Source: Oceaniglobus roseus (GTDB taxonomy: Bacteria > Pseudomonadota > Alphaproteobacteria > Rhodobacterales > Rhodobacteraceae). From it: a stretch of DNA of 64,000 nt. The notes under the pieces are model-generated. The model had not been told where the DNA came from, did not search any database, and saw only the letters and a program-made list of their open reading frames with translations. Location of the stretch: assembly GCF_002869745.1 (NCBI RefSeq), contig NZ_PNOS01000010.1:45740-109739 (forward strand). Direction: 5' to 3'. How positions within the stretch are numbered: position 1 is the first letter of the stretch; each line of letters begins with the position of its first letter. Of the stretch, positions 13,214 through 22,812 are shown piece after piece. The position numbers and the translations under genes are program-made.

Positions 13214-14449
13214 ATGACCCGACTCGTGATGAAATTCGGCGGAACCTCCGTCGCCACCCTCGACCGCATCAAGCGGGCAGCGAAGCGGGTCGGCCGCGAG
13301 GTGGCGAACGGCCACGAGGTGATCGTCATCGTCTCGGCCATGGCCGGCAAGACGAACGAGCTGGTGGGCTGGGTGAACGAGACCTCGCCCTTCTACGACG
13401 CCCGCGAGTACGACGCGGTCGTGAGCTCGGGCGAGAACGTGACCGCCGGGCTGATGGCGCTGACGCTCCAGGAAATGGATATCCCGGCCCGCAGCTGGCA
13501 GGGCTGGCAGGTGCCGCTGAAGACCAACGGCGCCCACGGCGCCGCCCGGATCGAGGAGATCCCGACCCGCAACATGGACGTGAAGTTCGCCGAGGGCATG
13601 AAGGTGGCGGTCGTCGCGGGCTTCCAGGGCGTCAGCCCCGAGGGCCGGATCACCACGCTGGGCCGCGGCGGCTCGGACACCACCGCCGTCGCCTTTGCCG
13701 CCGCCTTCGACGCGGTGCGCTGCGACATCTACACCGACGTCGACGGCGTCTACACCACCGATCCCCGGATCAGCTCGAAGGCGAGGAAGCTCGACAGGAT
13801 CGCCTTCGAGGAGATGCTGGAGCTTGCCTCGCTCGGCGCGAAGGTGCTGCAGACCCGTTCCGTCGAGCTTGCGATGCGCTACAAGGTGAAGCTCAGGGTG
13901 CTGTCCAGCTTCGACGAATATGACGAGGACGCGGGCACGCTTGTCTGCGACGAGGAGGAAATCATGGAATCCAAGGCCGTGGCCGGTGTCGCCTATTCCC
14001 GCGACGAGGCGAAGATGACCCTGATCTCGGTGGCCGACAAGCCCGGGATCGCCGCCGCGATCTTCGGCCCGCTGGCCGCCGCGGGGGTGAACGTGGACAT
14101 GATCGTGCAGAACATCTCGGAAGAGGGGCGCACCGACATGACCTTCTCCTGCCCCGTCGACCAGGTGAAGCGGGCCGAGAAGGCGATGTCCGAGGCGAAG
14201 GCGGCGGGCAAGATCGACTACAGCGAATTGGTGGCGGACACGGACGTGGCCAAGGTCAGCGTCGTCGGCATCGGGATGCGCAGCCACGCGGGCGTCGCCG
14301 CGCGGATGTTCGAAAGCCTCCGGGACGAGAACATCAACATCAAGGTCATCACCACGTCCGAGATCAAGATCTCGGTCCTGATTGACCGCAAGTACATGGA
14401 ACTGGCGGTGCAGGCGCTGCACGACTGCTTCGAGCTGGAAAAGGCCTGA
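13214..14449 (+). CDS. lysC: Aspartate kinase
   Basis: Aspartate kinase phosphorylates L-aspartate in the first step of lysine, threonine and methionine synthesis. The 411-residue protein has the kinase motif MKFGGTSV (residues 5-12), GRGGSDTTAVAFA in the middle and two C-terminal ACT domains (about residues 270-411). These bind lysine and/or threonine for feedback control. It lacks a homoserine dehydrogenase domain. Order lysC then ptsP with little between is familiar in this bacterial group. Confidence 0.92.
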   Translation: MTRLVMKFGGTSVATLDRIKRAAKRVGREVANGHEVIVIVSAMAGKTNELVGWVNETSPFYDAREYDAVVSSGENVTAGLMALTLQEMDIPARSWQGWQVPLKTNGAHGAARIEEIPTRNMDVKFAEGMKVAVVAGFQGVSPEGRITTLGRGGSDTTAVAFAAAFDAVRCDIYTDVDGVYTTDPRISSKARKLDRIAFEEMLELASLGAKVLQTRSVELAMRYKVKLRVLSSFDEYDEDAGTLVCDEEEIMESKAVAGVAYSRDEAKMTLISVADKPGIAAAIFGPLAAAGVNVDMIVQNISEEGRTDMTFSCPVDQVKRAEKAMSEAKAAGKIDYSELVADTDVAKVSVVGIGMRSHAGVAARMFESLRDENINIKVITTSEIKISVLIDRKYMELAVQALHDCFELEKA

Positions 14450-14464
14450 CAGGACCGGGCGGAC

Positions 14465-14502
14465 GCGGCGCATCCCCCTGCCCCCGGCAGGTCGGGCGCC
14501 GC
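14465..14502. terminator. Stem-loop after lysC
   Basis: Perfect 7-base arms GCGGCGC and GCGCCGC enclose a second hairpin CCTGCC/GGCAGG. It lies 15 bases after the lysC stop and before the next gene. There is no T-run, so the terminator role is a guess. Confidence 0.35.
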
Positions 14503-14569
14503 GATGCCCCGCACGGGTGGATGTCCCGGCGCCGCCCGCCCGCACCAGGATCAACGAAAGGGCCACACC

Positions 14570-15325
14570 ATGACCGACACCGCGAAGACCATCGTCATCA
14601 CCGGCGCCTCCCGCGGGATCGGGCGGGCGACCGCCCTGCTCTGCGGGGCGCGGGGCTGGAACGTGGCCGTCAACTACCGCGCCGATGCCGCGGCCGCCGA
14701 ACGCACCGCGGATGAGGTGCGCGCGGCAGGCGGACAGTCGATCGCCGTGCAGGGCGACGCCACCGACGAGGCGGCGACCCTCGCGCTGTTCGACGCCGCC
14801 GAAGCCGCCTTCGGCCGGATCGACGGCGTGGTGGTCAACGCGGGCATCGTCGCCCCGGGCATGGCCCTGGCCGAGATGACGCTGGAGCGGATGCGCCGCG
14901 TGGTGGAGACCAACGTGATCGGCGCCCTGCTCTGCGCCCGCGAGGCGGCGCGCCGCCTGCCCCGCCCCATGGGCGAACCCGCCGCATCGCTCGTCTTCGT
15001 CTCTTCCGTCGCCGCCCGCCTCGGCTCGGCCGGCGAATACGTCGACTATGCAGCGTCGAAGGGCGCCATCGACACGCTGACCGCCGGTCTGGCCGTCGAG
15101 CTTGCGCCGCAGAACATCCGCGTCAACGCCGTGCGCCCCGGCGTGATCGAGACCGAGATCCACGCCAGCGGCGGCCAGCCCGACCGCGCCGCCCGCGTCG
15201 CCCAGATGGTGCCGATGAAGCGGCCGGGCCGCGCCCCCGAGGTGGCCGAGGCGCTGGCCTGGCTGCTGAGCGAAGCCGCCTCCTACACCTCCGGCGCGAT
15301 CCTCGACGTCTCCGGCGGTCGCTGA
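14570..15325 (+). CDS. SDR family oxidoreductase (FabG-like)
   Basis: A 251-residue classical SDR. It has the NAD(P) motif TGASRGIG (residues 12-19), VVNAGIV, catalytic Ser in VFVSSVAAR and YAASKGA (Tyr and Lys). An Arg/Asn pair after the second strand (VNYRAD) suggests NADPH preference. Length and motifs fit 3-oxoacyl-reductase or glucose-dehydrogenase-like enzymes, but the substrate is not determined by sequence. It stands alone between lysC and ptsP. Confidence 0.75.
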   Translation: MTDTAKTIVITGASRGIGRATALLCGARGWNVAVNYRADAAAAERTADEVRAAGGQSIAVQGDATDEAATLALFDAAEAAFGRIDGVVVNAGIVAPGMALAEMTLERMRRVVETNVIGALLCAREAARRLPRPMGEPAASLVFVSSVAARLGSAGEYVDYAASKGAIDTLTAGLAVELAPQNIRVNAVRPGVIETEIHASGGQPDRAARVAQMVPMKRPGRAPEVAEALAWLLSEAASYTSGAILDVSGGR

Positions 15326-15343
15326 CGGCATCGGCCGCCAAGT

Positions 15344-15398
15344 CCCCTTCTTCTTTGCAGAAATACTCCACGGGGGTCCGGGGGTGTGAAACCCCCGG
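15344..15398 (+). repeat. Intergenic element copy B (AAATA box plus hairpin)
   Basis: The box CTTCTTCTTTGCAGAAATACTCC is present in the + orientation. It is followed by a G-run and a perfect hairpin CCGGGGG/CCCCCGG (15378-15398). It begins 19 bases after the SDR stop and probably ends that transcript. Confidence 0.55.
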
Positions 15399-15557
15399 TC
15401 CGCCGCCCGAAGCGCATGCACCATCGGCAGCAGGGCCGCCCGAACGTCACCGGCCGCGAAACGGACTGTCCGCGAATCCCGTTCCGTTCTCCGCCGCGTT
15501 GTGGTCTAACGGGCCCGCGCGTTCACGCCAGCGCGAGGGAAGCACGGACGACACGGG

Positions 15558-17816
15558 ATGGCCGATAGCACGGAAAGCGAAAGCCGCAAGCTGCTGGGCC
15601 GCCTGCGCGAGGCATTGGCCGAGGATTCGGCCGGGCAGGCGCGGCTCGACCGGATCACCCACCTGACCGCCACCTCGATGAACACCGAGGTCTGCTCGAT
15701 CTACCTGTTCCGCGACGCCGACACGCTGGAACTCTGTGCCACCGAGGGCCTGAAGAAGGAGGCGGTGCACCAGACGCGAATGCGCCTCGGCGAGGGGCTG
15801 GTGGGGCGCGCCGCGAAGTCGGGCCGCCCGATCAACTCGGCCAACGCCCCGCAGGAACGCGGCTTCCGCTTCATGCCGGAGACGGGGGAAGAGATCTATT
15901 CCTCCTTCCTCGGGGTGCCGATCCAGCGGCTGGGCGAGCGTCTGGGCGTCCTCGTGGTGCAGAGCAAGGAGGCCCGGCAGTATTCCGACGACGAGGTCTA
16001 TGCCCTGGAAGTCGTCGCCATGGTGCTGGCCGAGATGACCGAGCTTGGCGCCTTCGTCGGCGACGGCGCGGCGATGACGGCGCGGCACAAGAACCCCGAG
16101 CTGTTCCGCGGCACCGTCGGCCAGGAAGGCACGGCCATCGGCCACGTCTACCTGCACGAGCCCCGCGTCGTCGTGACCAATCCCATCGCCGACGATCCCG
16201 CGCGCGAGCAGGAGCGGCTGAACGCCGCCATGGAGTCGCTGCGCACCTCGGTCGACGACCTGATGAACAGCGCGATGGGCACGGACACCGACAGCCGGCA
16301 GGTGCTGGAAACCTACCGGATGTTCGCCAATTCCCGCGGCTGGCTCAGGCGGATGGAAGAGGACATCGCCCGCGGCCTCTCGGCTGAGGCGGCGGTGGAG
16401 AAAGAGCAGTCGGTCGCCCGCGCCCGCCTGCGCTCGCAGCCCGACGCCTATCTGCGCGAGCGGTTGCAGGACCTCGACGACCTGTCGAACCGTCTGCTGC
16501 GAATCCTGACCGGCCAGGGGGCCGAGACCGGCGCCGCGATGCCCGAGAACCCGATCCTCGTCGCCCGCAACATCGGCCCCGGCGAGCTCCTCGAATACGG
16601 CCGCGCGCTGAAGGGCGTGGTTTTGGAACAGGGCTCGGTCGGCAGCCACGCCGCCATCGTGGCCCGGGCGCTGGCGATCCCGCTGGTGATCCATGCCGAG
16701 CGGATCACCACCGAGGCGCTGAACGGCGACCCGATCCTCGTCGACGGCGACCAGGGGATCGTCCACCTGCGCCCCGAGGAAACCGTCGCCAACGCCTTCC
16801 GCGACAAGATCGCCATGCAGGCCCATGCGCAGGAGCGCTATGCCTCGCTGCGCGGGTTGCCGGCGCAGGCGAAATGCGGCTCGGTGGTCGCGCTGATGAT
16901 GAATGCGGGACTGATGGCCGACCTGCCCTCGCTCGAAGGCTCGGGGGCCGAGGGCGTGGGCCTGTTCCGCACCGAGCTGCAGTTCCTGATCCGCTCGAAG
17001 GTGCCGCGCCGGGGCGAGCTTGCCGCGCTCTATTCCCGGGTGCTGGACGCCGCCCAGGGGCGGCCGGTGGTGTTCCGCACCCTCGACATCGGCTCGGACA
17101 AGGTGCTGCCCTACATGAAGCCCCAGGACGAGCCGAACCCGGCGCTCGGCTGGCGGGCGATCCGGGTGGGGCTGGACAAGCCCGGTGTGATGCGGATGCA
17201 GCTCCAGGCGCTGATCCGCGCCGCCAACGGCCGTCCGCTGAACGTCATGTTCCCCTTCATCGCCCAGTTCGACGAGTTCCGCGATGCCCGCCAGCACATG
17301 CTGGCCGCGCTCGAGAACGAGGATCGGCTGGGCCACGTGATGCCGTCGGACTACAGGATCGGCGCGATGCTGGAGACGCCGAGCCTCGCCTTCGCGCCGC
17401 GGCAGTTCTTCGAGATGGCGGATTTCATCTCGATCGGCGGCAACGACCTGAAGCAGTTCTTCTTCGCCGCCGACCGCGAGAACGAGCGGGTGCGCCGCCG
17501 CTACGACACGCTGAACGTCAGCTTCCTGCGGCTGATCGAGCATATTGTCGCCCGCTGCGCCGAGACGGAGACGCCGCTGAGCTTCTGCGGCGAGGATGCG
17601 GGGCGCCCCTTCGAGGCGATGTGCCTGGCGGCCATGGGACTGCGGACCCTGTCGATGCGCCCCGCCTCCATCGGCCCGGTGAAGCACCTGCTGCGCCGCG
17701 TCGACCTAACCGAGGTGAAGGCGGTCATCGACCGGGCCTTCGCCTCGGGCGAGCAGTCGGTGCGGCCCGCGGTGATGGACTGGCTGACGACCGAAGGCTG
17801 GGCCGTGGGCCGCTAG
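15558..17816 (+). CDS. ptsP: Phosphoenolpyruvate-protein phosphotransferase PtsP (EI-Ntr)
   Basis: The first component of the nitrogen PTS, passing phosphate from PEP to NPr. The 752-residue protein has an N-terminal GAF domain (about 1-165), a PTS-EI swivel domain with phospho-His364 in VGSHAAIVARALAIP, and a C-terminal PEP-binding TIM barrel with MFPFIAQFDEF, ETPSLAF and GGNDLKQFFFAADREN. The GAF domain is thought to sense nitrogen state. Carbon-sugar PTS genes are absent here, which fits a regulatory system. An element of the AAATA repeat family follows it. Confidence 0.92.
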   Translation: MADSTESESRKLLGRLREALAEDSAGQARLDRITHLTATSMNTEVCSIYLFRDADTLELCATEGLKKEAVHQTRMRLGEGLVGRAAKSGRPINSANAPQERGFRFMPETGEEIYSSFLGVPIQRLGERLGVLVVQSKEARQYSDDEVYALEVVAMVLAEMTELGAFVGDGAAMTARHKNPELFRGTVGQEGTAIGHVYLHEPRVVVTNPIADDPAREQERLNAAMESLRTSVDDLMNSAMGTDTDSRQVLETYRMFANSRGWLRRMEEDIARGLSAEAAVEKEQSVARARLRSQPDAYLRERLQDLDDLSNRLLRILTGQGAETGAAMPENPILVARNIGPGELLEYGRALKGVVLEQGSVGSHAAIVARALAIPLVIHAERITTEALNGDPILVDGDQGIVHLRPEETVANAFRDKIAMQAHAQERYASLRGLPAQAKCGSVVALMMNAGLMADLPSLEGSGAEGVGLFRTELQFLIRSKVPRRGELAALYSRVLDAAQGRPVVFRTLDIGSDKVLPYMKPQDEPNPALGWRAIRVGLDKPGVMRMQLQALIRAANGRPLNVMFPFIAQFDEFRDARQHMLAALENEDRLGHVMPSDYRIGAMLETPSLAFAPRQFFEMADFISIGGNDLKQFFFAADRENERVRRRYDTLNVSFLRLIEHIVARCAETETPLSFCGEDAGRPFEAMCLAAMGLRTLSMRPASIGPVKHLLRRVDLTEVKAVIDRAFASGEQSVRPAVMDWLTTEGWAVGR

Positions 17817-17882
17817 GCCGCCGGCCCCCTGCGGGCGGAGGGTGCGGACGGGGGCCCTGCCCCCGCGGCGCTGGCGCACCGT

Positions 17883-17913
17883 CCCCCGGAGTATTTGGGC
17901 AAAGAAGAAGAAG
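17883..17913 (-). repeat. Intergenic element copy C (AAATA box, reverse)
   Basis: The box appears in reverse orientation (GGAGTATTTGGGCAAAGAAG) between ptsP and the converging acyl-CoA synthetase. A GGGGGC/GCCCCC hairpin lies just upstream at about 17851-17866. It could act as a terminator in the minus direction for the synthetase gene. Confidence 0.55.
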
Positions 17914-17940
17914 CAGGGGGCGGTGCGAAGGGGCGTCCCG

Positions 17941-19833
17941 TCAGGCCGCCCACTCCCAGGGCGTCGTGAACTCGCCCATCACGTGGGGCACCTTGTCGGC
18001 GCCCGCGGCGTCGCGGCCCGAGAGGCGGGCGACGAGGCCGCGCTTCTTGTCCTCGACCACCTCGGCGACGCGCGCCTCGCAGCCCGCGGTCTTCAGCGCG
18101 GCATCGAAGACACGGGTGATCGCGCGACGCCGCAGGTCGGGCTTGAACACCTTGCCCACGGCGGTCTTCGGCAGCTCGTCCAGCACCTCGACGTATTTCG
18201 GCACCGCCGCCCGCTCGCTGATCTTCTCGCGGGCGTATTTCATCAGCTCCTCGGCCGTGCACTCGGCGTCCTTCACCAGCTCGACATAGGCGCAGGGCAG
18301 TTCGCCCGCGAAGGCGTCGGGCTGGCCGATGGCGCCGACCATGGCCACGGCCTCGTGGCCGGCCAGCGCCTCCTCGATCTCGGCGGGGTCGATGTTGTGG
18401 CCGCCGCGAATGATAAGGTCCTTCGCGCGGCCGGTGATCCAGATGTAGCCGTCGGCGTCGATCCGGCCCAGATCGCCGGTGCGCAGGTAGCGGTCGTAGT
18501 GGAACAGCTCGTGGTTCTTGTCGGCCTCGGTATAGGTCGAGCCGGCAAAGACGCCCGGGTTGGCGACGCAGATCTCGCCCACGCTGTCGCAGGGGCATTC
18601 GATCACGCCCTCGGGCGAGTGTTTCAGGATCTTCACGTCGGTATAAGGGAAGGGGATGCCGACCGAGCCGATCTTCTTCGTCCCGTCGATCGGGTTGATC
18701 GAGACCAGGCAGGTCGCCTCGGTCAGCCCGTAGCCCTCGCAGATCGCGACGCCGGTCGCCGCCTCGAACCGCTTGTAGAGCTCGACCGGCAGCGGCGAGG
18801 AGCCGGAGAACGCCTGCCTGATCGAGGAGATGTCGGCATTCACCGGGCGCTGCATCAGCGCCGAGATCGCCGTGGGCACGGTGATGACGAAGCTGATCTT
18901 CCAGCGCTCGACCAACTTCCAGAAGTTGTCGAACACCCCCTCGCCGCGATAGCCCTGCGGCGTCGGGAAGACGACATGGGCGCCGGAGCGGATCATCGCC
19001 ATCAGGATGACGTGGCAGGCGAAGACGTGGAACAGCGGCAGCGGGCAGATCACGTTGTCGGTTTCCGAGAACAGCAGCCGGTCGCCCAGCCAGCCGTTGT
19101 AGACCATGCCCGAGATCTTGTGCTGCGCCACCTTCGGCATGCCCGTGGTGCCGCCCGTGTGGAAATAGGCGGCGACGCGGTCGGCCTCGGGGTCGTCGAA
19201 GGTCAGCCCGTCGGCTTTGCGCTTCGCCACCTCGCGGGTGAAGTCCATCACCTTCGCCTTGTGCGCGACCGGGTTCTTCGGCCGGATCAGCGGCACGATC
19301 CAGGACTTCGGCGGGGTGAGGTAGCGGTTCAGGTCCACCTCCAGCACCGTCGTGACGTTCGGCGCCAGCTTCACCGCCTCGGCGGCCTTCTGCGGCACGT
19401 CGGTCTTCGGGAAGGCCTTCAGCGTCACCAGCACCTTCGCCTTAGTCTCGCGCAGGATCGCCGCGATCTGCTCGGCCTCGAGCAGCGGGTTGATCGGGTT
19501 GGCGATGCCCGCGATGCAGCCGCCCACCAGCGTCACCGCCGTTTCGAGGCAGTTCGGCAGCAGGTAGGCGACGACGTCGGTCGGGCCCACGCCGAGTTCG
19601 CGGAACAGGTTGGCGGCCTGGGTGGTCTGGCGGTGGAACTGCGTCCAGGTCAGGGTCTCGGCCTTGTCCTTCGGGCCGGACTGGAGCTGGAAGGTGATCG
19701 CCGGGCGGCTGCCGTGGCGGGCGGCCACGTCGGCCATGAAGCGGTGCATGGTGCGCGGCAGGTCGCGCTGGTCCCAGGGGGCCTCGGCCTCGATGGCGGC
19801 GCGGTCGGCCGCGCCGGCGAAGTGGCGGTTCAT
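17941..19833 (-). CDS. Acyl-CoA synthetase (AMP-binding)
   Basis: A 630-residue member of the ANL adenylating family that activates a carboxylic acid to acyl-AMP and then acyl-CoA. Motifs seen: AYFHTGGTTGMPKVAQHK (P-loop A3), YGLTEATC (A5), TGDLGRIDADGYIWITGR (A7-A8), GGHNIDPAEIEE and the catalytic lysine in PKTAVGKVFK (A10). A GGAGGAG ribosome site precedes ATG 19833. The chain length of the acid is unknown. A long C-terminus of about 60 residues after A10 is somewhat unusual. It is probably expressed alone. Confidence 0.85.
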   Translation of the reverse strand: MNRHFAGAADRAAIEAEAPWDQRDLPRTMHRFMADVAARHGSRPAITFQLQSGPKDKAETLTWTQFHRQTTQAANLFRELGVGPTDVVAYLLPNCLETAVTLVGGCIAGIANPINPLLEAEQIAAILRETKAKVLVTLKAFPKTDVPQKAAEAVKLAPNVTTVLEVDLNRYLTPPKSWIVPLIRPKNPVAHKAKVMDFTREVAKRKADGLTFDDPEADRVAAYFHTGGTTGMPKVAQHKISGMVYNGWLGDRLLFSETDNVICPLPLFHVFACHVILMAMIRSGAHVVFPTPQGYRGEGVFDNFWKLVERWKISFVITVPTAISALMQRPVNADISSIRQAFSGSSPLPVELYKRFEAATGVAICEGYGLTEATCLVSINPIDGTKKIGSVGIPFPYTDVKILKHSPEGVIECPCDSVGEICVANPGVFAGSTYTEADKNHELFHYDRYLRTGDLGRIDADGYIWITGRAKDLIIRGGHNIDPAEIEEALAGHEAVAMVGAIGQPDAFAGELPCAYVELVKDAECTAEELMKYAREKISERAAVPKYVEVLDELPKTAVGKVFKPDLRRRAITRVFDAALKTAGCEARVAEVVEDKKRGLVARLSGRDAAGADKVPHVMGEFTTPWEWAA

Positions 19834-20028
19834 CGTGCAGTCTCCTCCGCAGGACGGGCTTGGCGCCCGCTCTCTTGTCGCGGGAAAGATGCTGGCAAAG
19901 CCCGCGCAGGGCAAGACGGGCGCGCGGGCGCAACGTGGCGTCACGGGGCGGGATGACGAAGGGTCACGCAGGGTGCGGCCGGCGGCGCGGAACCGGGCCA
20001 CCCAGCCCTTGGCCGGTGCGGGGCGGGG

Positions 20029-20050
20029 CCATTTTCCTCGAGGAAAATGG
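20029..20050. terminator. 22-base perfect palindrome (first of two)
   Basis: Perfect palindrome with core TTTTCCTCGAGGAAAA flanked by CCA and TGG. It lies downstream of the ABC exporter stop at 20090. With its neighbour one base away it likely forms a termination structure. It is equally readable from both strands. Confidence 0.55.
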
Positions 20051-20051
20051 T

Positions 20052-20073
20052 CCGGTTTCCTCGAGGAAACCGG
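20052..20073. terminator. 22-base perfect palindrome (second of two)
   Basis: Perfect palindrome with the same core TTTCCTCGAGGAAA but flanked by CCGG instead of CCA. It sits 16 bases beyond the ABC exporter stop codon. The remaining bases between 19834 and 20089 hold nothing else I can support. Confidence 0.55.
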
Positions 20074-20089
20074 ATCCGGCGCGGTGGGC

Positions 20090-21880
20090 CTATTCCGCCG
20101 CCAGACCCTCGGTGAACTGGAGCCGGGCGAGGCGGGCGTAGAGGCCGCCTTCGGCCACCAGAGCGTCGTGGGAGCCCTGGGCGACGATCCGCCCCTGGTC
20201 GAAGACCACGATCCGGTCGGCCTTCTTCACCGTGGCAAGGCGGTGCGCCACGATCAGCGTCGTGCGCCCGGCGCTGAGCCGGTCCACCGCCACCTGCACC
20301 AGCCGCTCGCTCTCGGCGTCCAGCGCCGATGTCGCCTCGTCGAGGAGCAGCACCGGCGCGTCGCGCAGGATCGCGCGGGCGATGGCGATGCGCTGCTTCT
20401 GGCCGCCCGACAGCATCACGCCGCGTTCGCCGACATAGGTGTCGTAGCCCTCGGGCAGCGCGGTCAGGAAGTCGTGGGCGGCGGCGGCGCGGGCGGCCTC
20501 CTCGACCTCGGCATCGGTGGCGGAGGGACGGCCGAAGCGGATGTTCTCGCGCGCCGAGGCGGCGAAGATCACCGGGTCCTGCGGCACCAGCGCCATGTGG
20601 CGGCGGAACGCGGCGCGGTCCAGGTCCTTCAGGTCGACGCCGTCGAGCCGGATCGTCCCCGCGTCGGGATCGTAGAAGCGCAGCAGCAGCTGGATGATCG
20701 TCGTCTTGCCCGCGCCAGAGGGGCCGACCAGCGCCACCGTCTCGCCCGGGGCGACGTCCAGCGTCACGCCGTCGAGCGCGGCGGCATTGGGGCGGGCGGG
20801 GTAGTGGAACACGACGTCCTCGAAGCTGAGCGCCCCCCTGACCGGTGCCGGGAGGGTCGCGGCCGTCTCGGGGTCGGTCACGGTGTCGAGCGCGTTCAGC
20901 AGCTCCACCAGCCGCTCGGTCGCCCCGGCGGCCCGCTGGAGTTCGCCCCAGATCTCGGAGAGGGCGGCGACCGCGCCCGCCACCATCACGGCGTAGATCA
21001 CGAACTGCACCAGCTCGCCCACGCTCATCAGGTCGGCGCGCACGTCGCGGGCGCCGATCCACAGCACCCCGACGATGCCGGAGAAGATCAGCGCGATCAC
21101 GATCACCGTCATCACCGCCCGGGTGCCGATGCGCCGCTTCGCCACCTGGAAGCTCTTCTCGGTCACGTCGCCGAAGGATTTCCGGCTGATCGCCTCGTGG
21201 GTGAAGGCCTGCACCGTCTGTACCGAGGACAGCAGCTCCGAGGCCGAGCCGGAGGAGGCGGCGATCCAGTCCTGGTTCTCGCGGCTGAGCACACGCAGGC
21301 GGCGGCCGAGCACGATGATCGGCACGATCACCGCGGGCACGATCAGCAGCACCATCAGCGTCAGCTTCGGCGAGGTGAAGAACAGCAGCACCAGCCCGCC
21401 GACGAGGATCAGCGCGTTCCTGAGCGCGATGGACACGGAGGAGCCGATGACCGACAGGATCAGCGTCGTGTCGGTGGTGATCCGGCTCAGCACTTCGCCG
21501 GTCATGATCCGCTCGTAGAAGGCGGGGCTCATCCCGATCACGCGGTCGAAGACGGCCTTGCGGATGTCGGCCACCACCCGCTCGCCCAGCCGGGTCACGA
21601 AGTAGTAGCGCAGGCCGGTTCCGACGGCGAGCAGCCCGGCGATGCCGAGCGCGGCCAGGAAGTAGCCGTCGAGAAGGTTCGCGGCCGAGGTCTCGAACCC
21701 GTCCACGACGCGGCGCACCGCGATCGGCAGGACGAGCGAGACGCAGGCGGTCAGGATCAGCGACAGGAGCGCGAGGGCCAGCAGGCGGCGATAGGGGCGC
21801 AGGAAGGGCCAGAGATGTCCGAGGGCGCCGATCTTGCGGGATTTCGCCCGCTCCTGCTCTGAATACTTGTCCGCCGCCAT
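20090..21880 (-). CDS. ABC exporter, fused membrane and ATPase domains
   Basis: A 596-residue half-transporter of the MsbA/LmrA-like (ABC-B) type. The N-terminal membrane domain (about residues 25-320) has six hydrophobic segments. The ATPase domain has Walker A GPSGAGKTT, the Q-loop LVPQDP, signature LSGGQKQRIAIARA, Walker B VLLLDEAT and a downstream H-loop IVAHRLAT. The start at 21880 (MAADKYSEQE) removes an unlikely Arg-rich leader. It probably homodimerises in the inner membrane to export a lipid or amphiphile, but the substrate is not readable. Confidence 0.85.
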   Translation of the reverse strand: MAADKYSEQERAKSRKIGALGHLWPFLRPYRRLLALALLSLILTACVSLVLPIAVRRVVDGFETSAANLLDGYFLAALGIAGLLAVGTGLRYYFVTRLGERVVADIRKAVFDRVIGMSPAFYERIMTGEVLSRITTDTTLILSVIGSSVSIALRNALILVGGLVLLFFTSPKLTLMVLLIVPAVIVPIIVLGRRLRVLSRENQDWIAASSGSASELLSSVQTVQAFTHEAISRKSFGDVTEKSFQVAKRRIGTRAVMTVIVIALIFSGIVGVLWIGARDVRADLMSVGELVQFVIYAVMVAGAVAALSEIWGELQRAAGATERLVELLNALDTVTDPETAATLPAPVRGALSFEDVVFHYPARPNAAALDGVTLDVAPGETVALVGPSGAGKTTIIQLLLRFYDPDAGTIRLDGVDLKDLDRAAFRRHMALVPQDPVIFAASARENIRFGRPSATDAEVEEAARAAAAHDFLTALPEGYDTYVGERGVMLSGGQKQRIAIARAILRDAPVLLLDEATSALDAESERLVQVAVDRLSAGRTTLIVAHRLATVKKADRIVVFDQGRIVAQGSHDALVAEGGLYARLARLQFTEGLAAE

Positions 21881-22303
21881 GCCCGTCTCTTGAGTTCTGC
21901 GCCTGCGGCTTACCCGCTCCGCCCCGGCGAGACAAGTTTTCCCGCCGCGGCATATGGCCCGAAGACCCGGCCCCGCCACCGGCGGCCGGGTGGAGCACGG
22001 CGCGGCGGCTGCGGATTTGTCTTGTCCGGACGGCGCGTTCGCCGTATCCGACTGTCAGGGTGCCGGGCACCTGCCGCCTGCAGACGAAAGTCACGGTGAA
22101 GCCCGGAACGCGACGACATCTCACCCCCGAAGCATTTCGAAGGTGGGCAATGCAGGCTCCCTCCCGATCCGGAATGCATTTGCGAAGGAGTGGGCGATGT
22201 CTGTCGGACAAGCCGAATGTTCCAGATCCCGTGCGGCCCCCGTCGAACGGACCCCGCGGATTCTCGCGCGCGGGTCCGGCCCGGCGTGCGTGGAGGGCCG
22301 GGC

Positions 22304-22732
22304 ATGACGCCGGCGACCCTCGACACCGTCAAGGCGCAGGCACGGGCATTGCGCCAGGCGCTGGAGGCCGACGGCACCCCGGTCAGTCATGCACAGGCGC
22401 TCGAACTGGTCGCGCGGCAGCACCGTGCCCGCGACTGGAACACCCTCAGGGCCCGGCTGGCGCAGCGCAACGCCCCGCCGGAGCTGGCACTCGGAGACCG
22501 GGTGACGGGGCTCTACCTGGGCCAGGCGTACAGCGGCGAGATCATCGCCCTGTCGGGTCCGGCCGACCTTCGCACCGTCGAGATCCGGCTGGACCGCCCG
22601 GTCGACACGGTGCGGTTCGCGAGCTTCTCGAACTGGCGCCACAGGATCCGCGGCACCGTCGATGCCGAGGGCCGCAGCCGCCGGAAAACTTCGGACGGCG
22701 CGCCCCAGATGACGGTGCGGAAGGCGACCTGA
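22304..22732 (+). CDS. Glyoxalase-superfamily associated domain protein
   Basis: A 142-residue protein. The N-terminal part (LKAQARALRQALEADGTPVSHAQALELVARQHRARDWNTL-like) matches the small helical domain annotated as 'glyoxalase superfamily protein' in alphaproteobacteria. The C-terminal half is a beta-rich segment (LALGDRVTGLYLGQAYSGEI). No metal-ligand pattern of glyoxalase I is visible, so enzymatic activity is doubtful. A GGAGGG site precedes ATG 22304. The 423 bases upstream (21881-22303) contain no convincing gene. Confidence 0.6.
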   Translation: MTPATLDTVKAQARALRQALEADGTPVSHAQALELVARQHRARDWNTLRARLAQRNAPPELALGDRVTGLYLGQAYSGEIIALSGPADLRTVEIRLDRPVDTVRFASFSNWRHRIRGTVDAEGRSRRKTSDGAPQMTVRKAT

Positions 22733-22768
22733 ACGCAGGCGCGGGTCGCAGCGTCTCTGACAGCAGAA

Positions 22769-22797
22769 GGCCCGGCCCCGTTTCCGGGGACCGGGCC
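22769..22797. terminator. Bidirectional terminator hairpin
   Basis: A strong stem (GGCCCGGCCCCG against CGGGGACCGGGCC, one bulge) with a TTTC loop lies between two converging stops at 22732 and 22813. Position and strength fit a shared terminator. Confidence 0.6.
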
Positions 22798-22812
22798 GCG
22801 TCACGGCATGGC

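Noticed and set aside
17842..19956. A 704-codon plus-strand frame opposite the acyl-CoA synthetase
   Set aside because: The minus strand has all adenylation motifs; the plus translation is rich in Arg, Asp, His and Gln with no domain pattern.
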